A DNA stretch of 34,587 nt from Bdellovibrionales bacterium. GTDB taxonomy: Bacteria > Myxococcota > XYA12-FULL-58-9 > SYDY01. Shown one piece after another: positions 17,381 to 26,232 of this stretch. The notes beneath the pieces are model-generated. The model saw only the letters and a program-made list of their open reading frames with translations. It did no database searches and was not told the origin of the DNA. Position numbers and translations under genes: made by a program. Location of the stretch: contig SYDY01000022.1 of assembly GCA_005801425.1 (NCBI GenBank), positions 1 through 34,587 on the forward strand, written 5' to 3'. Position 1 is the stretch's first letter, and the number at the start of each line of letters is the position of its first letter.

Positions 17381-18316
17381 ATGAATATGACAACACTTCG
17401 CGACTTGCACGATCTGCCCTTGCCCGAACTGCTATATCGTGCACAGACCGTGCATCGCCTACACAATGATCCGAACAAAGTGCAGCTATGCACCTTGCTC
17501 AACATTAAGTCAGGCGGCTGTCCTGAAGACTGCGCCTACTGTCCCCAGAGCGCCCGCTACAACACGGGCATCGATGCAGAAAAACTGATGCCGCTCGATG
17601 GCGTCATCGCTGCCGCACAAAAGGCCAAGGCCGGCGGCTCAACCCGTTTTTGCATGGGTGCTGCGTGGCGCCAAGTGCGCGATAACAATGATTTCGACCG
17701 CGTACTCGACATGGTCCGCGCCGTGAAAAAATTCGATTTAGAAGTATGCTGCACCTTAGGAATGGTCACCCAAGATCAGGCCAACCGATTGGCCGAGGCT
17801 GGCATCACCGCCTATAACCACAATTTGGATACAGGACGCAGCTACTACGACAATGTCATATCAACCCGCCAATACGACGATAGAATCAATACCTTGGACG
17901 CCGTGCGCGCAGCAGGGATCCAAGTATGCTGCGGCGGCATCATCGGGATGGGCGAAAGCATCGAACATCGTTTGGAAATGCTTGCAGAGCTTGCTGCTAT
18001 GGATCCACATCCCGAGAGTGTCCCCGTCAATGCCCTCGTACCCGTACAAGGCACCCCCCTCCAAGATCAACATCCTGTGGATCCCATCGAGATGGTCCGC
18101 ATGATCGCAACCACACGGATCACCCTCCCAACCACCCGCGTACGCCTTTCGGCTGGACGCCAGCAAATGAGCGAAAGCACCCAAGCCCTGTGCTTTATAG
18201 CGGGCGCCAATTCGATTTTCACCGGAGAAAAACTGCTCACCACACCCAATCCAAGTCACGATGCCGATCACGCGCTCTTGCATAAATTGGGGATGGAAGC
18301 GATGCATGCGGCGTGA
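17381..18316 (+). CDS. bioB: Biotin synthase
   Basis: Radical-SAM enzyme that inserts sulfur into dethiobiotin, the last step of biotin synthesis. The [4Fe-4S] cysteine motif is CPEDCAYC (Cys47, Cys51, Cys54), followed by the family pattern [21 protein letters not shown] and the C-terminal [20 protein letters not shown]. At 311 residues the length is normal. I start at the ATG at 17381 because the extra N-terminal 17 codons in frame are not family-like; ATG at 17387 is an alternative. First gene of a four-gene operon; its TGA overlaps the bioF GTG. I could not find a BirA-type operator in the 109-base gap to the divergent helicase gene. Confidence 0.96.
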   Translation: MNMTTLRDLHDLPLPELLYRAQTVHRLHNDPNKVQLCTLLNIKSGGCPEDCAYCPQSARYNTGIDAEKLMPLDGVIAAAQKAKAGGSTRFCMGAAWRQVRDNNDFDRVLDMVRAVKKFDLEVCCTLGMVTQDQANRLAEAGITAYNHNLDTGRSYYDNVISTRQYDDRINTLDAVRAAGIQVCCGGIIGMGESIEHRLEMLAELAAMDPHPESVPVNALVPVQGTPLQDQHPVDPIEMVRMIATTRITLPTTRVRLSAGRQQMSESTQALCFIAGANSIFTGEKLLTTPNPSHDADHALLHKLGMEAMHAA

Positions 18317-19470
18317 ACCACACAATTCTTCACGAATTACATACCCAACTCCAAAACCTTGACGCCCAAGGTTTGCGGCGGCGTATGGCCGAGCCCCTTG
18401 GCCTCGATTTTTCGTCCAATGATTATTTGGGTTTTGCAAACGATAGCGAACTCGAAAAACGATTTTTTGAAAAACTTAACCAGGATCTGTATCGGCACAG
18501 GGCCCCTGCTTCGCGTTTATTGCGTGGACATCTCCCCTGCCATACTGCCCTCGAAAAACGACTCGCCCAATGGAAAGGCACCGAAGCCGCGCTTCTTTTT
18601 TCCAGCGGGTATCTCGCAAATCTTGCCACACTAAGTACGCTTGTATCATCCCATGATCGCGTGATCTCCGATGCACTCAACCATGCAAGTCTCGTCGATG
18701 GGATCCGCATGACAAAATGCCACAAAGTCATTGTTCCACACCTTGATCTGGACGCCATCGAAGACACCCTCAAACAACCCCACCCAAGCGGCCATACCTT
18801 CGTTGTTACCGAAAGCCTGTTCGGCATGGATGGCGACATTGCCGACATCGACAGACTCGCGTCACTTTGCGAAACCTACGGTGCCGGGCTCATCGTGGAC
18901 GACTCCCACGGGGTAGGCGTTTACGCACCTCTTGTATGTGCCAATCAATGCCTCGCGGTGATCTCAACCTTTGGTAAGGGCCTTTCCGCCAGCGGCGCGT
19001 GTGTCTCGGGTCCTCAGGTGGTCATCGATTCGCTCATCAATCGCGCACGCAGTTTTATTTTTACCACCGCCATCGCACCGTGGAGTGTGGCGTCCATTGA
19101 TGCATCGCTCGACCATTTAAACCAATATCCAGATCGTGGTGCACGTGCTTGCGCGCTTGCGGCACGTTTACGGTCTTCTTTAAGAGATACGGGACTTCAA
19201 GTGCTCGGTGACCACAGCCCCATCGTCCCTGTGATCATCGGCGACAACGACACGGCCATGGCATACGCAACACAGATAAGTAACGCAGGTTTTGATGTGC
19301 GCGCCGTACGACCGCCAACGGTCCCACAAGGCACAGCGCGTTTGCGAATTTCGGTTCATGCGGATCGGACGAAAGAAGAAATTGATCAACTTGTTGATGA
19401 AATTTGGACCCCCACCCGCCGCAACGCGACAACCTCCCCCTCGCGTTGCGAAGTGGAGGTTAAGAAATGA
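18313..19470 (+). CDS. bioF: 8-amino-7-oxononanoate synthase
   Basis: PLP enzyme condensing pimeloyl thioester with alanine. Recognised by [31 protein letters not shown] and the PLP lysine in [11 protein letters not shown] (Lys222). Starts with GTG at 18313 in a GTGA overlap with bioB and ends in an ATGA overlap with bioD. The last ~20 residues (from [13 protein letters not shown]) do not look like the family and are encoded by a palindromic sequence (19420-19461) that also contains the bioD ribosome site. Confidence 0.96.
   Translation: MNHTILHELHTQLQNLDAQGLRRRMAEPLGLDFSSNDYLGFANDSELEKRFFEKLNQDLYRHRAPASRLLRGHLPCHTALEKRLAQWKGTEAALLFSSGYLANLATLSTLVSSHDRVISDALNHASLVDGIRMTKCHKVIVPHLDLDAIEDTLKQPHPSGHTFVVTESLFGMDGDIADIDRLASLCETYGAGLIVDDSHGVGVYAPLVCANQCLAVISTFGKGLSASGACVSGPQVVIDSLINRARSFIFTTAIAPWSVASIDASLDHLNQYPDRGARACALAARLRSSLRDTGLQVLGDHSPIVPVIIGDNDTAMAYATQISNAGFDVRAVRPPTVPQGTARLRISVHADRTKEEIDQLVDEIWTPTRRNATTSPSRCEVEVKK
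19420..19461 (+). promoter_or_regulatory. Palindromic structure over the bioF end and bioD ribosome site
   Basis: CGCAACGCGA (19420-19429) can pair with TCGCGTTGCG (19441-19450), and AACCTCC (19431-19437) with GGAGGTT (19455-19461). The two pairings interlock, as in an H-type pseudoknot, or AACCTCC/GGAGGTT can close its own hairpin over TCGC/GCGA. GGAGG is the bioD SD, 7 bases before its ATG, so the structure would mask it. The composition resembles a short palindromic repeat inserted in the bioF tail. Confidence 0.5.
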
Positions 19471-20066
19471 GTTTCGTTGTTTTAGGGACAGACACCGATG
19501 TGGGCAAAACAGTGGTGTGTGCCATGCTGCTTGCAAAACTCCGCACACAATATTGGAAACCCATCGCCACCGGTTATCCAGAGATGGATGATGCGACCAC
19601 CGTGCGGGAACTCACCCAAAATCAATATCCGATTTTAGAGACACTTTATGTGTTTTCATTGCCTGCATCACCCCATCTTGCAGCCCAAAAAGAAAACAAA
19701 GAAATTGATATCACGCGACTTGTTGAAGCATTAAAGCAAGCCCCACCGGGAACAATCATCGAAGGCGCGGGCGGTGTCTTGGTGCCGCTGAACGATCAAG
19801 GCGTGTGTTACGCCGATGTCATCGCAAAAACAGATCTTCCAGTTATTTTGGTCACACGCGGAACTCTCGGAACCATCAATCACACGCTTCTTTCACTTGA
19901 AGCCCTAAGAATGCGTGATGTGAAGATCAAGGGCGTGATCATCAACGGCGATATCACGCAAGACAATGCACGGGATATCGAACATTTTGGCAACGTTTCC
20001 GTCCTTGGAACAATACCCAAGTTTCAATGTCTTTCGCCGGAGGTGATCACCCATGGACTGGCGTGA
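19467..20066 (+). CDS. bioD: Dethiobiotin synthetase
   Basis: ATP-dependent carboxylation of 7,8-diaminononanoate to dethiobiotin. Recognised by the N-terminal P-loop GTDTDVGKTVV, then KPIATGY, EGAGGVLVPL, VILVTRGTLGTINHTLLSLE and VIING. 199 residues, at the short end for BioD. ATG at 19467 overlaps the bioF stop, with GGAGG at 19455-19459. The 3' end overlaps bioA by 14 bases. Confidence 0.95.
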   Translation: MSFVVLGTDTDVGKTVVCAMLLAKLRTQYWKPIATGYPEMDDATTVRELTQNQYPILETLYVFSLPASPHLAAQKENKEIDITRLVEALKQAPPGTIIEGAGGVLVPLNDQGVCYADVIAKTDLPVILVTRGTLGTINHTLLSLEALRMRDVKIKGVIINGDITQDNARDIEHFGNVSVLGTIPKFQCLSPEVITHGLA

Positions 20067-21294
20067 TTTGGATGCCCGCTACGTGTGGCATCCGTTTACA
20101 CAAATGCAAACAGCCCCTGCACCGCTTCCTATCGCGCGTGCCGAAGGTGCCTATTTGATCACCGACGATGGCCGTCGTATTTTGGATGGCATTTCATCGT
20201 GGTGGGTGAACATTCACGGACACGCCCATCCATTTCTCAATGCAGCACTTGCCGCACAAGCGCAAAAGATGGCGCAAATTATTTTTGGTGGTTGCGCCCA
20301 CGAACCCGCGGCGCGCCTGGCCGAACAATTGGTTCTGCGAACACCTCACGGTCTCAATCACGTTTTTTATTCCGACAATGGTTCCACCGCCGTGGAAGTG
20401 GCCTTGAAGATGGCCTATCAGGTGTGGCGCAATCGCGGTGAAACAAAGCGCACACGCTTTGTGGCCCTTGAGCACGCGTACCATGGCGATACTCTCGGAG
20501 CCATGGCCGTGGGTGGCGTTCCCGTGTTTCATCGAACCTATCATGATTTGATGTTTGATGTGATCCGCATTCCAGCATCGGCAGAAACCCTCGAAACAAT
20601 ATTAGAGAACGATCCGACGATTGCTGCTGTGATCCTCGAACCCATGGTACAAGGCGCAGGTGGCATGCTCATGTGGCCCGCGTCGTTTCTTGCCGATGTC
20701 CGCCGCATCACAACAGAACATGATGTGTTGCTTATTGCCGATGAAATATTCACTGGATTTGGACGCACAGGCCGCATGTTTGCATGCGAGCACGCGAACA
20801 TCACACCCGACATCATGTGTTTGTCCAAAGCACTTACCGCAGGCTATTTGCCCCTGTCTGCCACACTCACCACCGACGATGTCTACAACGCATTTTTAAG
20901 CGACGACCGCGCCAAAACATTTTTTCATGGCCACTCCTTTACAGCCAATTCCTTGGCCTGCGCTGTGGCCCTTGCGAGCCTCGAACTTTTCGATAGCAAC
21001 CAATGCCTCACTCGCATTACTGAACTCGAAAAATTATTTCGCACACGACTTGATGCCTACGACAATCGTCCCAGCGTCAAAACCACACGCAACATCGGCG
21101 GCATTGCCGTGGTTGAATTTCATGGGCAAGGCTACCTTGACGACATCGGGCCACGGCTTGCCGAGCACTTTCTAAAAAACAATATTCTGCTTAGACCGTT
21201 GGGCAATGTTTGGTATTTTTTGCCGCCCTATGTCGTCACCGATGACGAAGTGCACCGGGTGTTTGATGTCTTAGATCTTATTATGCACAAGTAG
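20053..21294 (+). CDS. bioA: Adenosylmethionine-8-amino-7-oxononanoate aminotransferase
   Basis: PLP aminotransferase making 7,8-diaminononanoate, normally with S-adenosylmethionine as amino donor. Recognised by RYVWHPFTQMQTAP, DGISSWWVNIHGHAHP, YSDNGSTAVEVALKMA, LIADEIFTGFGRTGRMFACE and the PLP lysine in CLSKALTAGYLPLS (Lys259). 413 residues. The ATG at 20053 lies inside bioD with a strong SD, GGAGGTGA at 20039-20046. Last gene of the operon; no bioC or bioH follows. Confidence 0.96.
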   Translation: MDWRDLDARYVWHPFTQMQTAPAPLPIARAEGAYLITDDGRRILDGISSWWVNIHGHAHPFLNAALAAQAQKMAQIIFGGCAHEPAARLAEQLVLRTPHGLNHVFYSDNGSTAVEVALKMAYQVWRNRGETKRTRFVALEHAYHGDTLGAMAVGGVPVFHRTYHDLMFDVIRIPASAETLETILENDPTIAAVILEPMVQGAGGMLMWPASFLADVRRITTEHDVLLIADEIFTGFGRTGRMFACEHANITPDIMCLSKALTAGYLPLSATLTTDDVYNAFLSDDRAKTFFHGHSFTANSLACAVALASLELFDSNQCLTRITELEKLFRTRLDAYDNRPSVKTTRNIGGIAVVEFHGQGYLDDIGPRLAEHFLKNNILLRPLGNVWYFLPPYVVTDDEVHRVFDVLDLIMHK

Positions 21295-21315
21295 ACCATA
21301 TAGCGTGTATTGACT

Positions 21316-21360
21316 TTCCGCACACGGAATAGCCCATGGCTATTTCGATACTATTAGTAT
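21316..21360 (+). other. Three back-to-back hairpins after bioA
   Basis: TTCCG/CGGAA, AATAGCC/GGCTATT and ATACT/AGTAT follow each other almost without gaps, with loops of 3-4 bases. They lie 22 bases after the bioA stop and before the MORN gene. They may end the bio transcript, although no long T-run follows. Stems are short (5-7 pairs), so chance is possible. Confidence 0.35.
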
Positions 21361-21400
21361 TTGATGATGCAAATATTATATGGTAAAAAGAAATGCATGA

Positions 21401-21415
21401 TGTTATGTTCCTTCC
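21401..21415 (+). promoter_or_regulatory. Extended -10-like site at a leaderless start
   Basis: TGT TATGTT (hexamer 21404-21409), a 6-base gap (CCTTCC), then ATG at 21416. No SD. The hexamer is a weaker match (4 of 6) than in the other leaderless candidates. Confidence 0.35.
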
Positions 21416-22825
21416 ATGGCATCAAGAATTACTGCGACCACGGATTATTTTCTTCCCTCGCTTACTCGGGCCCCTCGCCCCACTGAGAATTATTCCCAAC
21501 TTCCATTGGGTGATTCCTACCATTTGCGAACTCCAGAGCGGACGTCGCATCCCGCACAACCTATCCATATGCTTTCAGCGGCGCTCGTTGCACCTGTGAT
21601 TCATCAACCCAACAGCCCGCAGACACTCACATTCCCAAACGGTGAGGTTTACTTTGGCGAATGTGTGAACGGGCTCCCCAACGGTCATGGAATGCTCATA
21701 CTCCCAGGCGGCAACTCATACGTTGGTACATTTTTGAACGGGCAATTTCACGATCATGGAACGATGACATTATCAAACGGGATCTCCTTTGTAGGACTGT
21801 TTGTGCATGGTCAATTTCTCGGCACATTTATTGACGGCCCCAACGGCCAAGGAACACTTGCATTCGCAAATGGCAACACATACGTCGGAACATTCCTGAA
21901 TGGGCAATTCGACGGACAAGGAACGATCACATTCGCAAACGGCAACAGATATGTAGGAACATTTCTGAATGGGCAATTCAACGGACAAGGAACGTTCACA
22001 TTCGCAAACGGCAATAGATATGTCGGAACATTCCTGAATGGGCAATTCAACGGACAAGGAACGTTCACATTCGCAAACGGCAATAGATATGTCGGCGATT
22101 TTCTGAACGGAAAACCCAATGGACAGGGAACATTCACATTCGCAAATCACGACGTATACATCGGGACATTTGTAAACGGACAGCCTATCGGACAGGGAAT
22201 GCTCACATTCGCAAACGGCAATAAATATGTCGGAACATTTCTGAATATGAAATTAAACGGACAGGGGACGCTCACGTTCACAAACGGCAATAGATATGTC
22301 GGCGATTTTGTGGACGGACAGCGCACTGGCCAGGGAACGTACACATTCGCAAACGGCGCAACACACGTCGGCGAATTTCTGAACGGAGAGCCCAATGGAC
22401 AGGGAACACTCACATTCGCAAATCACGACGTATACGTCGGCGCATTTGTAAACGGACAGCGTACCGGACAGGGAACACTCACATTCGCAAACGGAAAAAC
22501 ATATGCCGGAACATTTCTGAATGGGCAATTCAACGGACAAGGAACGCTCACGCTCACAAACGGCAATAGATATGTCGGAACATTTCTAAACGGACAACGC
22601 ACTGGACAGGCGACGTACACATTCGCAAACGGCGCAACACACGTCGGCGAATTTCTGAACGGAGAGCCCAATGGACAGGGAACACTCACATTCACAAATC
22701 ACGACGTCTACGTCGGCGCATTTGTGAACGGGCAACCCAACGGCCATGGGACGTACACTTTCGCAGACGGCACAACACACGTCGGAGAGTTTTTGAACGG
22801 GCAAATCATCAATGGGCAGGGTTGA
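21416..22825 (+). CDS. MORN-repeat protein 1 (469 aa)
   Basis: After a ~77-residue N-terminal module the protein is made of 16 full and one partial 23-residue MORN repeats, of the form YVGTFLNGQFNGQGTFTFAN. MORN repeats form a beta-hairpin rod and in eukaryotes act in membrane or protein binding; bacterial roles are mostly unknown. The N-terminal module (FLPSLTRAPRPTENYSQ, RTPERTSHPAQ, MLSAALVAP) is shared in outline with MORN protein 2 at 23034. No classical signal peptide. Unit 3 has an 8-residue insertion (LGTFIDGP). Function not assignable; a surface-related role is possible. Confidence 0.88.
   Translation: MASRITATTDYFLPSLTRAPRPTENYSQLPLGDSYHLRTPERTSHPAQPIHMLSAALVAPVIHQPNSPQTLTFPNGEVYFGECVNGLPNGHGMLILPGGNSYVGTFLNGQFHDHGTMTLSNGISFVGLFVHGQFLGTFIDGPNGQGTLAFANGNTYVGTFLNGQFDGQGTITFANGNRYVGTFLNGQFNGQGTFTFANGNRYVGTFLNGQFNGQGTFTFANGNRYVGDFLNGKPNGQGTFTFANHDVYIGTFVNGQPIGQGMLTFANGNKYVGTFLNMKLNGQGTLTFTNGNRYVGDFVDGQRTGQGTYTFANGATHVGEFLNGEPNGQGTLTFANHDVYVGAFVNGQRTGQGTLTFANGKTYAGTFLNGQFNGQGTLTLTNGNRYVGTFLNGQRTGQATYTFANGATHVGEFLNGEPNGQGTLTFTNHDVYVGAFVNGQPNGHGTYTFADGTTHVGEFLNGQIINGQG
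21647..22822 (+). repeat. Tandem 69-bp coding repeats (MORN units)
   Basis: The MORN units are 69 bases each and very alike at DNA level. Units 5 and 6 are nearly identical. Units 10-12 recur as units 14-16 at a distance of 276 bases (4 x 69) with only a few changes, showing a recent block duplication. Confidence 0.9.
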
Positions 22826-22999
22826 AATGCAGCAAAGTATATCCTGCCCGGCTCCTAAAAACTGAGAGACACGTAAAGTTTCAGCGCTTCAAGGTCTCTT
22901 CAGTGTGAATGGGCGAGACTACTTCGACAACATCGATCCAAGGCGCAAAGATGTGCGATAATACTCTCGCACTACTTATTTTATATCAAATAATATGGT

Positions 23000-23033
23000 T
23001 TTAAATTGAGGTATATTGAGCGTATAACATCGC
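23000..23033 (+). promoter_or_regulatory. Promoter with leaderless start before MORN protein 2
   Basis: TTTAAA (23000-23005), 17-base spacer, TATAAC (23023-23028), then 5 bases (ATCGC) to the ATG at 23034. Both boxes are fair matches with ideal spacing, and there is no SD. This is the best supported of the leaderless candidates. Confidence 0.5.
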
Positions 23034-23663
23034 ATGACCTCAACAATTTCTGCACTCGCGAAATGCCTTTTCCCATGCCTCACTCGGCCTACTGCGCAAG
23101 CACCCACAAGAACTTCTCTCGCTGATGACGTCTACGTACGAACGCCAGCAGGGGCATCTAATCTGGCACAAACCCTCCCTTTGCTTTCAGCAATAGTTCC
23201 TGAGGACAGCCAGCGCACCGGCCAGAGAACACTCACATACGCAAACGGTGACGTTTATGTCGGCCATTTTGTGAATGACCAGCGCACCGGCCAGGGAACA
23301 TACACATTCGCAAACGGCAATAAATATGTCGGCCATTTTGTGAGTAACCAGTTCAACGGGCAGGGAACCCTTACATTCGCAAACGGCAACGTCTATGTCG
23401 GCGATTTTGCGAATAACCAGCGCACCGGCCAGGGAACATACACATTCGCAAACGGCAACATCTATGTCGGCAATTTTGTGAATGACCAATTCAACGGGCA
23501 GGGAGCGTTCACATACGCAAACGGCAACGTCTATGTCGGCGATTTTGTGAATAACCAATTCAACGGGCAGGGAACCCTTATATTCACAAACGGCAACGTC
23601 TATGTCGCCCTATTTGTGAACGGGCAATTAATCAATAACGGATTTAGGATAAACAGAGGTTAG
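23034..23663 (+). CDS. MORN-repeat protein 2 (209 aa)
   Basis: Shorter relative of 21416-22825. Residues 1-~58 match its N-terminal module in outline (LFPCLTRPTAQAPTRTS, VYVRTPAGASNLAQ, PLLSAIVPED). About six MORN units of 23 residues follow (VYVGDFVNNQFNGQGTL). The units use NDQ/NNQ where protein 1 uses NGQ, so the two arrays have expanded separately. It ends in NGQLINNGFRINRG, like the other protein's NGQIINGQG. Unknown function. It lies between the bio and pur gene groups. Confidence 0.85.
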   Translation: MTSTISALAKCLFPCLTRPTAQAPTRTSLADDVYVRTPAGASNLAQTLPLLSAIVPEDSQRTGQRTLTYANGDVYVGHFVNDQRTGQGTYTFANGNKYVGHFVSNQFNGQGTLTFANGNVYVGDFANNQRTGQGTYTFANGNIYVGNFVNDQFNGQGAFTYANGNVYVGDFVNNQFNGQGTLIFTNGNVYVALFVNGQLINNGFRINRG

Positions 23664-23836
23664 AATGCTGCGAGACCATCGTGAATCGCCGCCGCCAAGA
23701 CATACAAAGACACACAAATCAGCATGGCCTCAAAAATTTCTACACATAGGAACCGCAAGATAGAAGCACAAACCAAATAGAGTCTTGACACCACTGCATC
23801 CATCAAGCATCTCGTGGAGCCCCCAAGGGGTAAATA

Positions 23837-25210
23837 TTGAGCACGTGCCATATCGATAAGCCTGAAGAATATTGCGGTGTTGTGGCTGTGTATCGCCGTG
23901 GCGGCGACGCCTCGCATCTGATCCACCGCGCCCTTTTTGCACTCCAACATCGCGGCCAAGAAGCCGCCGGTATTGTAACCGCAGGCGACGACGGCGAAGT
24001 ACAGCATCTGCGCAGCCGTGGTCTTGTGGCCGATGCACTCCCAACCTATCGCGTCAAAGAATTGACGGGGACCTCAGGCATCGGGCACGTGCGGTATTCC
24101 ACCGTCACCATGGACCGAACCGAAAACATTCAGCCGTTTATCGCAAGTGTGCCCTACGGACGCTTCGCCATCGCCCACAACGGCAACCTCAAAAATGCCG
24201 ATGCCTTGCGCGAATTGCTTGAATACGAAGGCGCACTTTTGTCCACCACCATGGACACGGAACTTATCGTGCATTTGATCGCCCGAAGCGGTGCGCCCGA
24301 TCTTCGCGCGGCGCTTAAATACACGGCAAGTCGCATCGAAGGTGCCTATTCGCTCACCATGCTCTGCGACGGAAAATTGTATGCCCTGCGCGATCCCCAC
24401 GGGATCCGTCCCTTGGTGCTCGGTGAACTCGACGACGGTTATGTGATTGCATCGGAAACATGCGCACTCAATATCGCGGGCGCAAAGTTTATCCGTGAAA
24501 TTTTGCCGGGCGAATTGGTCGAAATAGGTCCCGATGGCGTTAAAGCCGAACAGCTTTTGGAAGCTGCTCCTACCCCGGCCCCCTGTGTTTTTGAATTGGT
24601 GTATTTCGCCAGACCCGATTCCAATGTGTTTGGGCAGGTGGTCCACAGCGCACGCACACGCATGGGCGAAGAGCTTGCACGCGAAGACCATGGCCTCGAA
24701 GCCGATATGATCGTGCCTATCCCTGACTCAGGATTTCCCGCAGCCTTGGGATACTCCCGTGCAAGCGGGATCCCTCTCGAAAAAGCAATCATCCGAAGTC
24801 ACTACATCGGTCGAACATTTATTTTGCCTGATCAAGATTCACGCACCCACAGCTTGCATCTCAAATTGTCGGTGATCCGTGAACTTGTCGAAGGCAAACG
24901 CGTGGTACTTTTGGATGATTCGATTGTGCGCGGCAACACCTCGCGTTTGATCGTCGAAATGGTTCGCGACGCAGGGGCCAAAGAAGTGCATATGCGCATC
25001 GCATCGCCTGCTTTGGGTTGGCCCTGTTACCTCGGCATTGATACACCGAACCGCGAAGAATTGATCATCAATCGCCATCCCGATATCGATAGCATTGCCA
25101 AAGAACTCGGCGCGGACAGTCTTCATTATTTATCGTTGGAAGGCCTCAAAAAAGCCACAAATCAGAAACCATTCTGCTTTGGCTGCATGACAGGAAAGTA
25201 TCCCGTATGA
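23837..25210 (+). CDS. purF: Amidophosphoribosyltransferase (Fe-S type)
   Basis: First committed step of purine synthesis: PRPP + glutamine to phosphoribosylamine. The Ntn-type glutaminase nucleophile is Cys13 (EEYCGVVAVY), so a 12-residue propeptide should be removed. PRPP-binding motif VVLLDDSIVRGNTSR. Cysteines in APCVFELVYF, GWPCYLG and the C-terminal FCFGCMTG match the [4Fe-4S] cluster ligands of the Bacillus-type enzyme. 457 residues. The start is a TTG at 23837 with AAGGGG at 23825-23830, 6 bases upstream. Its end overlaps purM (ATGA). A perfect TTGACA at 23785 has no matching -10. Confidence 0.96.
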   Translation: MSTCHIDKPEEYCGVVAVYRRGGDASHLIHRALFALQHRGQEAAGIVTAGDDGEVQHLRSRGLVADALPTYRVKELTGTSGIGHVRYSTVTMDRTENIQPFIASVPYGRFAIAHNGNLKNADALRELLEYEGALLSTTMDTELIVHLIARSGAPDLRAALKYTASRIEGAYSLTMLCDGKLYALRDPHGIRPLVLGELDDGYVIASETCALNIAGAKFIREILPGELVEIGPDGVKAEQLLEAAPTPAPCVFELVYFARPDSNVFGQVVHSARTRMGEELAREDHGLEADMIVPIPDSGFPAALGYSRASGIPLEKAIIRSHYIGRTFILPDQDSRTHSLHLKLSVIRELVEGKRVVLLDDSIVRGNTSRLIVEMVRDAGAKEVHMRIASPALGWPCYLGIDTPNREELIINRHPDIDSIAKELGADSLHYLSLEGLKKATNQKPFCFGCMTGKYPV

Positions 25211-26232
25211 ACAAAACACCCGGTCTTTCCTATCGTGATGCAGGTGTCGATATCGCAGGTGCCGATCTGTTTGTTCACACCATCTCGGCGCTTGCCAAAC
25301 AAACCCACAATGCCGACGTCTTGCCCGACGTAGGCGCCTTTGCGGGCTTGATGCAACTCAACACCCAAGGCATGCAAAAGCCGGCATTGGCCGCAGCGTG
25401 CGATGGTGTGGGCACCAAACTTTTGGTCGCACGCAAAGTCGGTTGGTACGAAGGCCTCGGACAAGATCTTGTGGCCATGAACGTGAATGACCTGTTGCCC
25501 GTCGGCGCACGGCCTTTATTTTTTCTCGACTATATCGCCACAGGCAAACTCGAACCCGAGATCCTTACGGAAGTTGTGCGCGGTATCGCCAATGCGTGCA
25601 AAGCCGTAGGCTGCGTGCTCTTGGGTGGTGAAACCGCTGAGATGCCGGGATTGTACCCCAAAGGTGATTTCGATCTCGCAGGATTTACGGTGGGTATTTT
25701 TGATGCGGCCGATAAGCGCGTCAAAGGGCCTGTTCAAAAAGGCGATCGCATTTTTGCACTCCCCTCAAGCGGCGTGCATGCCAATGGATTGTCCTTGGCA
25801 CGCAAAGCGTTGTTTGAAAGCGCCGGACACGATGTCAACACCATGCTTCCTGGCTTAAAAAACAAACTCGGCATGGAACTGCTCACACCGACCCGACTGT
25901 ATGTCAACGAAGTGCTCGCGCTCTTGCAAGATTGCAGACCTCACGCCGCCGCACACATCACCGGCGGTGGCATTTTAAACCGCGTGCGCCGCATGATCCC
26001 TGATGGATTGTCTGCACAATTTAATCCGAGTGCCTATCCATGCCCCGAAATTTTTCATGCCATTTCTCAAGCAGGCAATGTATCGGCCCTCGAGATGCAT
26101 CGCACGTTTAATATGGGCTTGGGTTATGTGATCATCGTCCAAGCAGACGACCATCCACCCGCACCTTGGCTCGAAGTAGGCGAAGTCACCGATGGCGACA
26201 CCCACGTGTGCATCGGAGGCTTGTGTGTCTGA
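25207..26232 (+). CDS. purM: Phosphoribosylformylglycinamidine cyclo-ligase (AIR synthetase)
   Basis: ATP-dependent ring closure of FGAM to AIR. Family marks: YRDAGVDIAGAD, CDGVGTKLLVAR, DLVAMNVNDLLPVGARPLFF, GGETAEMPGLY, LPSSGVHANGLSL and HITGGGILNRVRRM. 341 residues, normal length. ATG at 25207 overlaps the purF stop, and its 3' end overlaps the purN start by 8 bases, so purF-purM-purN are translationally coupled. Confidence 0.97.
   Translation: MNKTPGLSYRDAGVDIAGADLFVHTISALAKQTHNADVLPDVGAFAGLMQLNTQGMQKPALAAACDGVGTKLLVARKVGWYEGLGQDLVAMNVNDLLPVGARPLFFLDYIATGKLEPEILTEVVRGIANACKAVGCVLLGGETAEMPGLYPKGDFDLAGFTVGIFDAADKRVKGPVQKGDRIFALPSSGVHANGLSLARKALFESAGHDVNTMLPGLKNKLGMELLTPTRLYVNEVLALLQDCRPHAAAHITGGGILNRVRRMIPDGLSAQFNPSAYPCPEIFHAISQAGNVSALEMHRTFNMGLGYVIIVQADDHPPAPWLEVGEVTDGDTHVCIGGLCV

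Noticed and set aside
21773-22804. Several repetitive frames antisense to the MORN array
   Set aside because: Their periodicity is simply the 69-bp MORN repeat read on the other strand.
21647-22822. Tandem repeats as a possible CRISPR array
   Set aside because: Units are contiguous, coding and 69 bases long with no variable spacers, and there are no cas genes.
23785-23813. sigma-70 promoter for purF from the perfect TTGACA
   Set aside because: The sequence at 16-18 bases downstream (CATCTC region) is not a credible -10.
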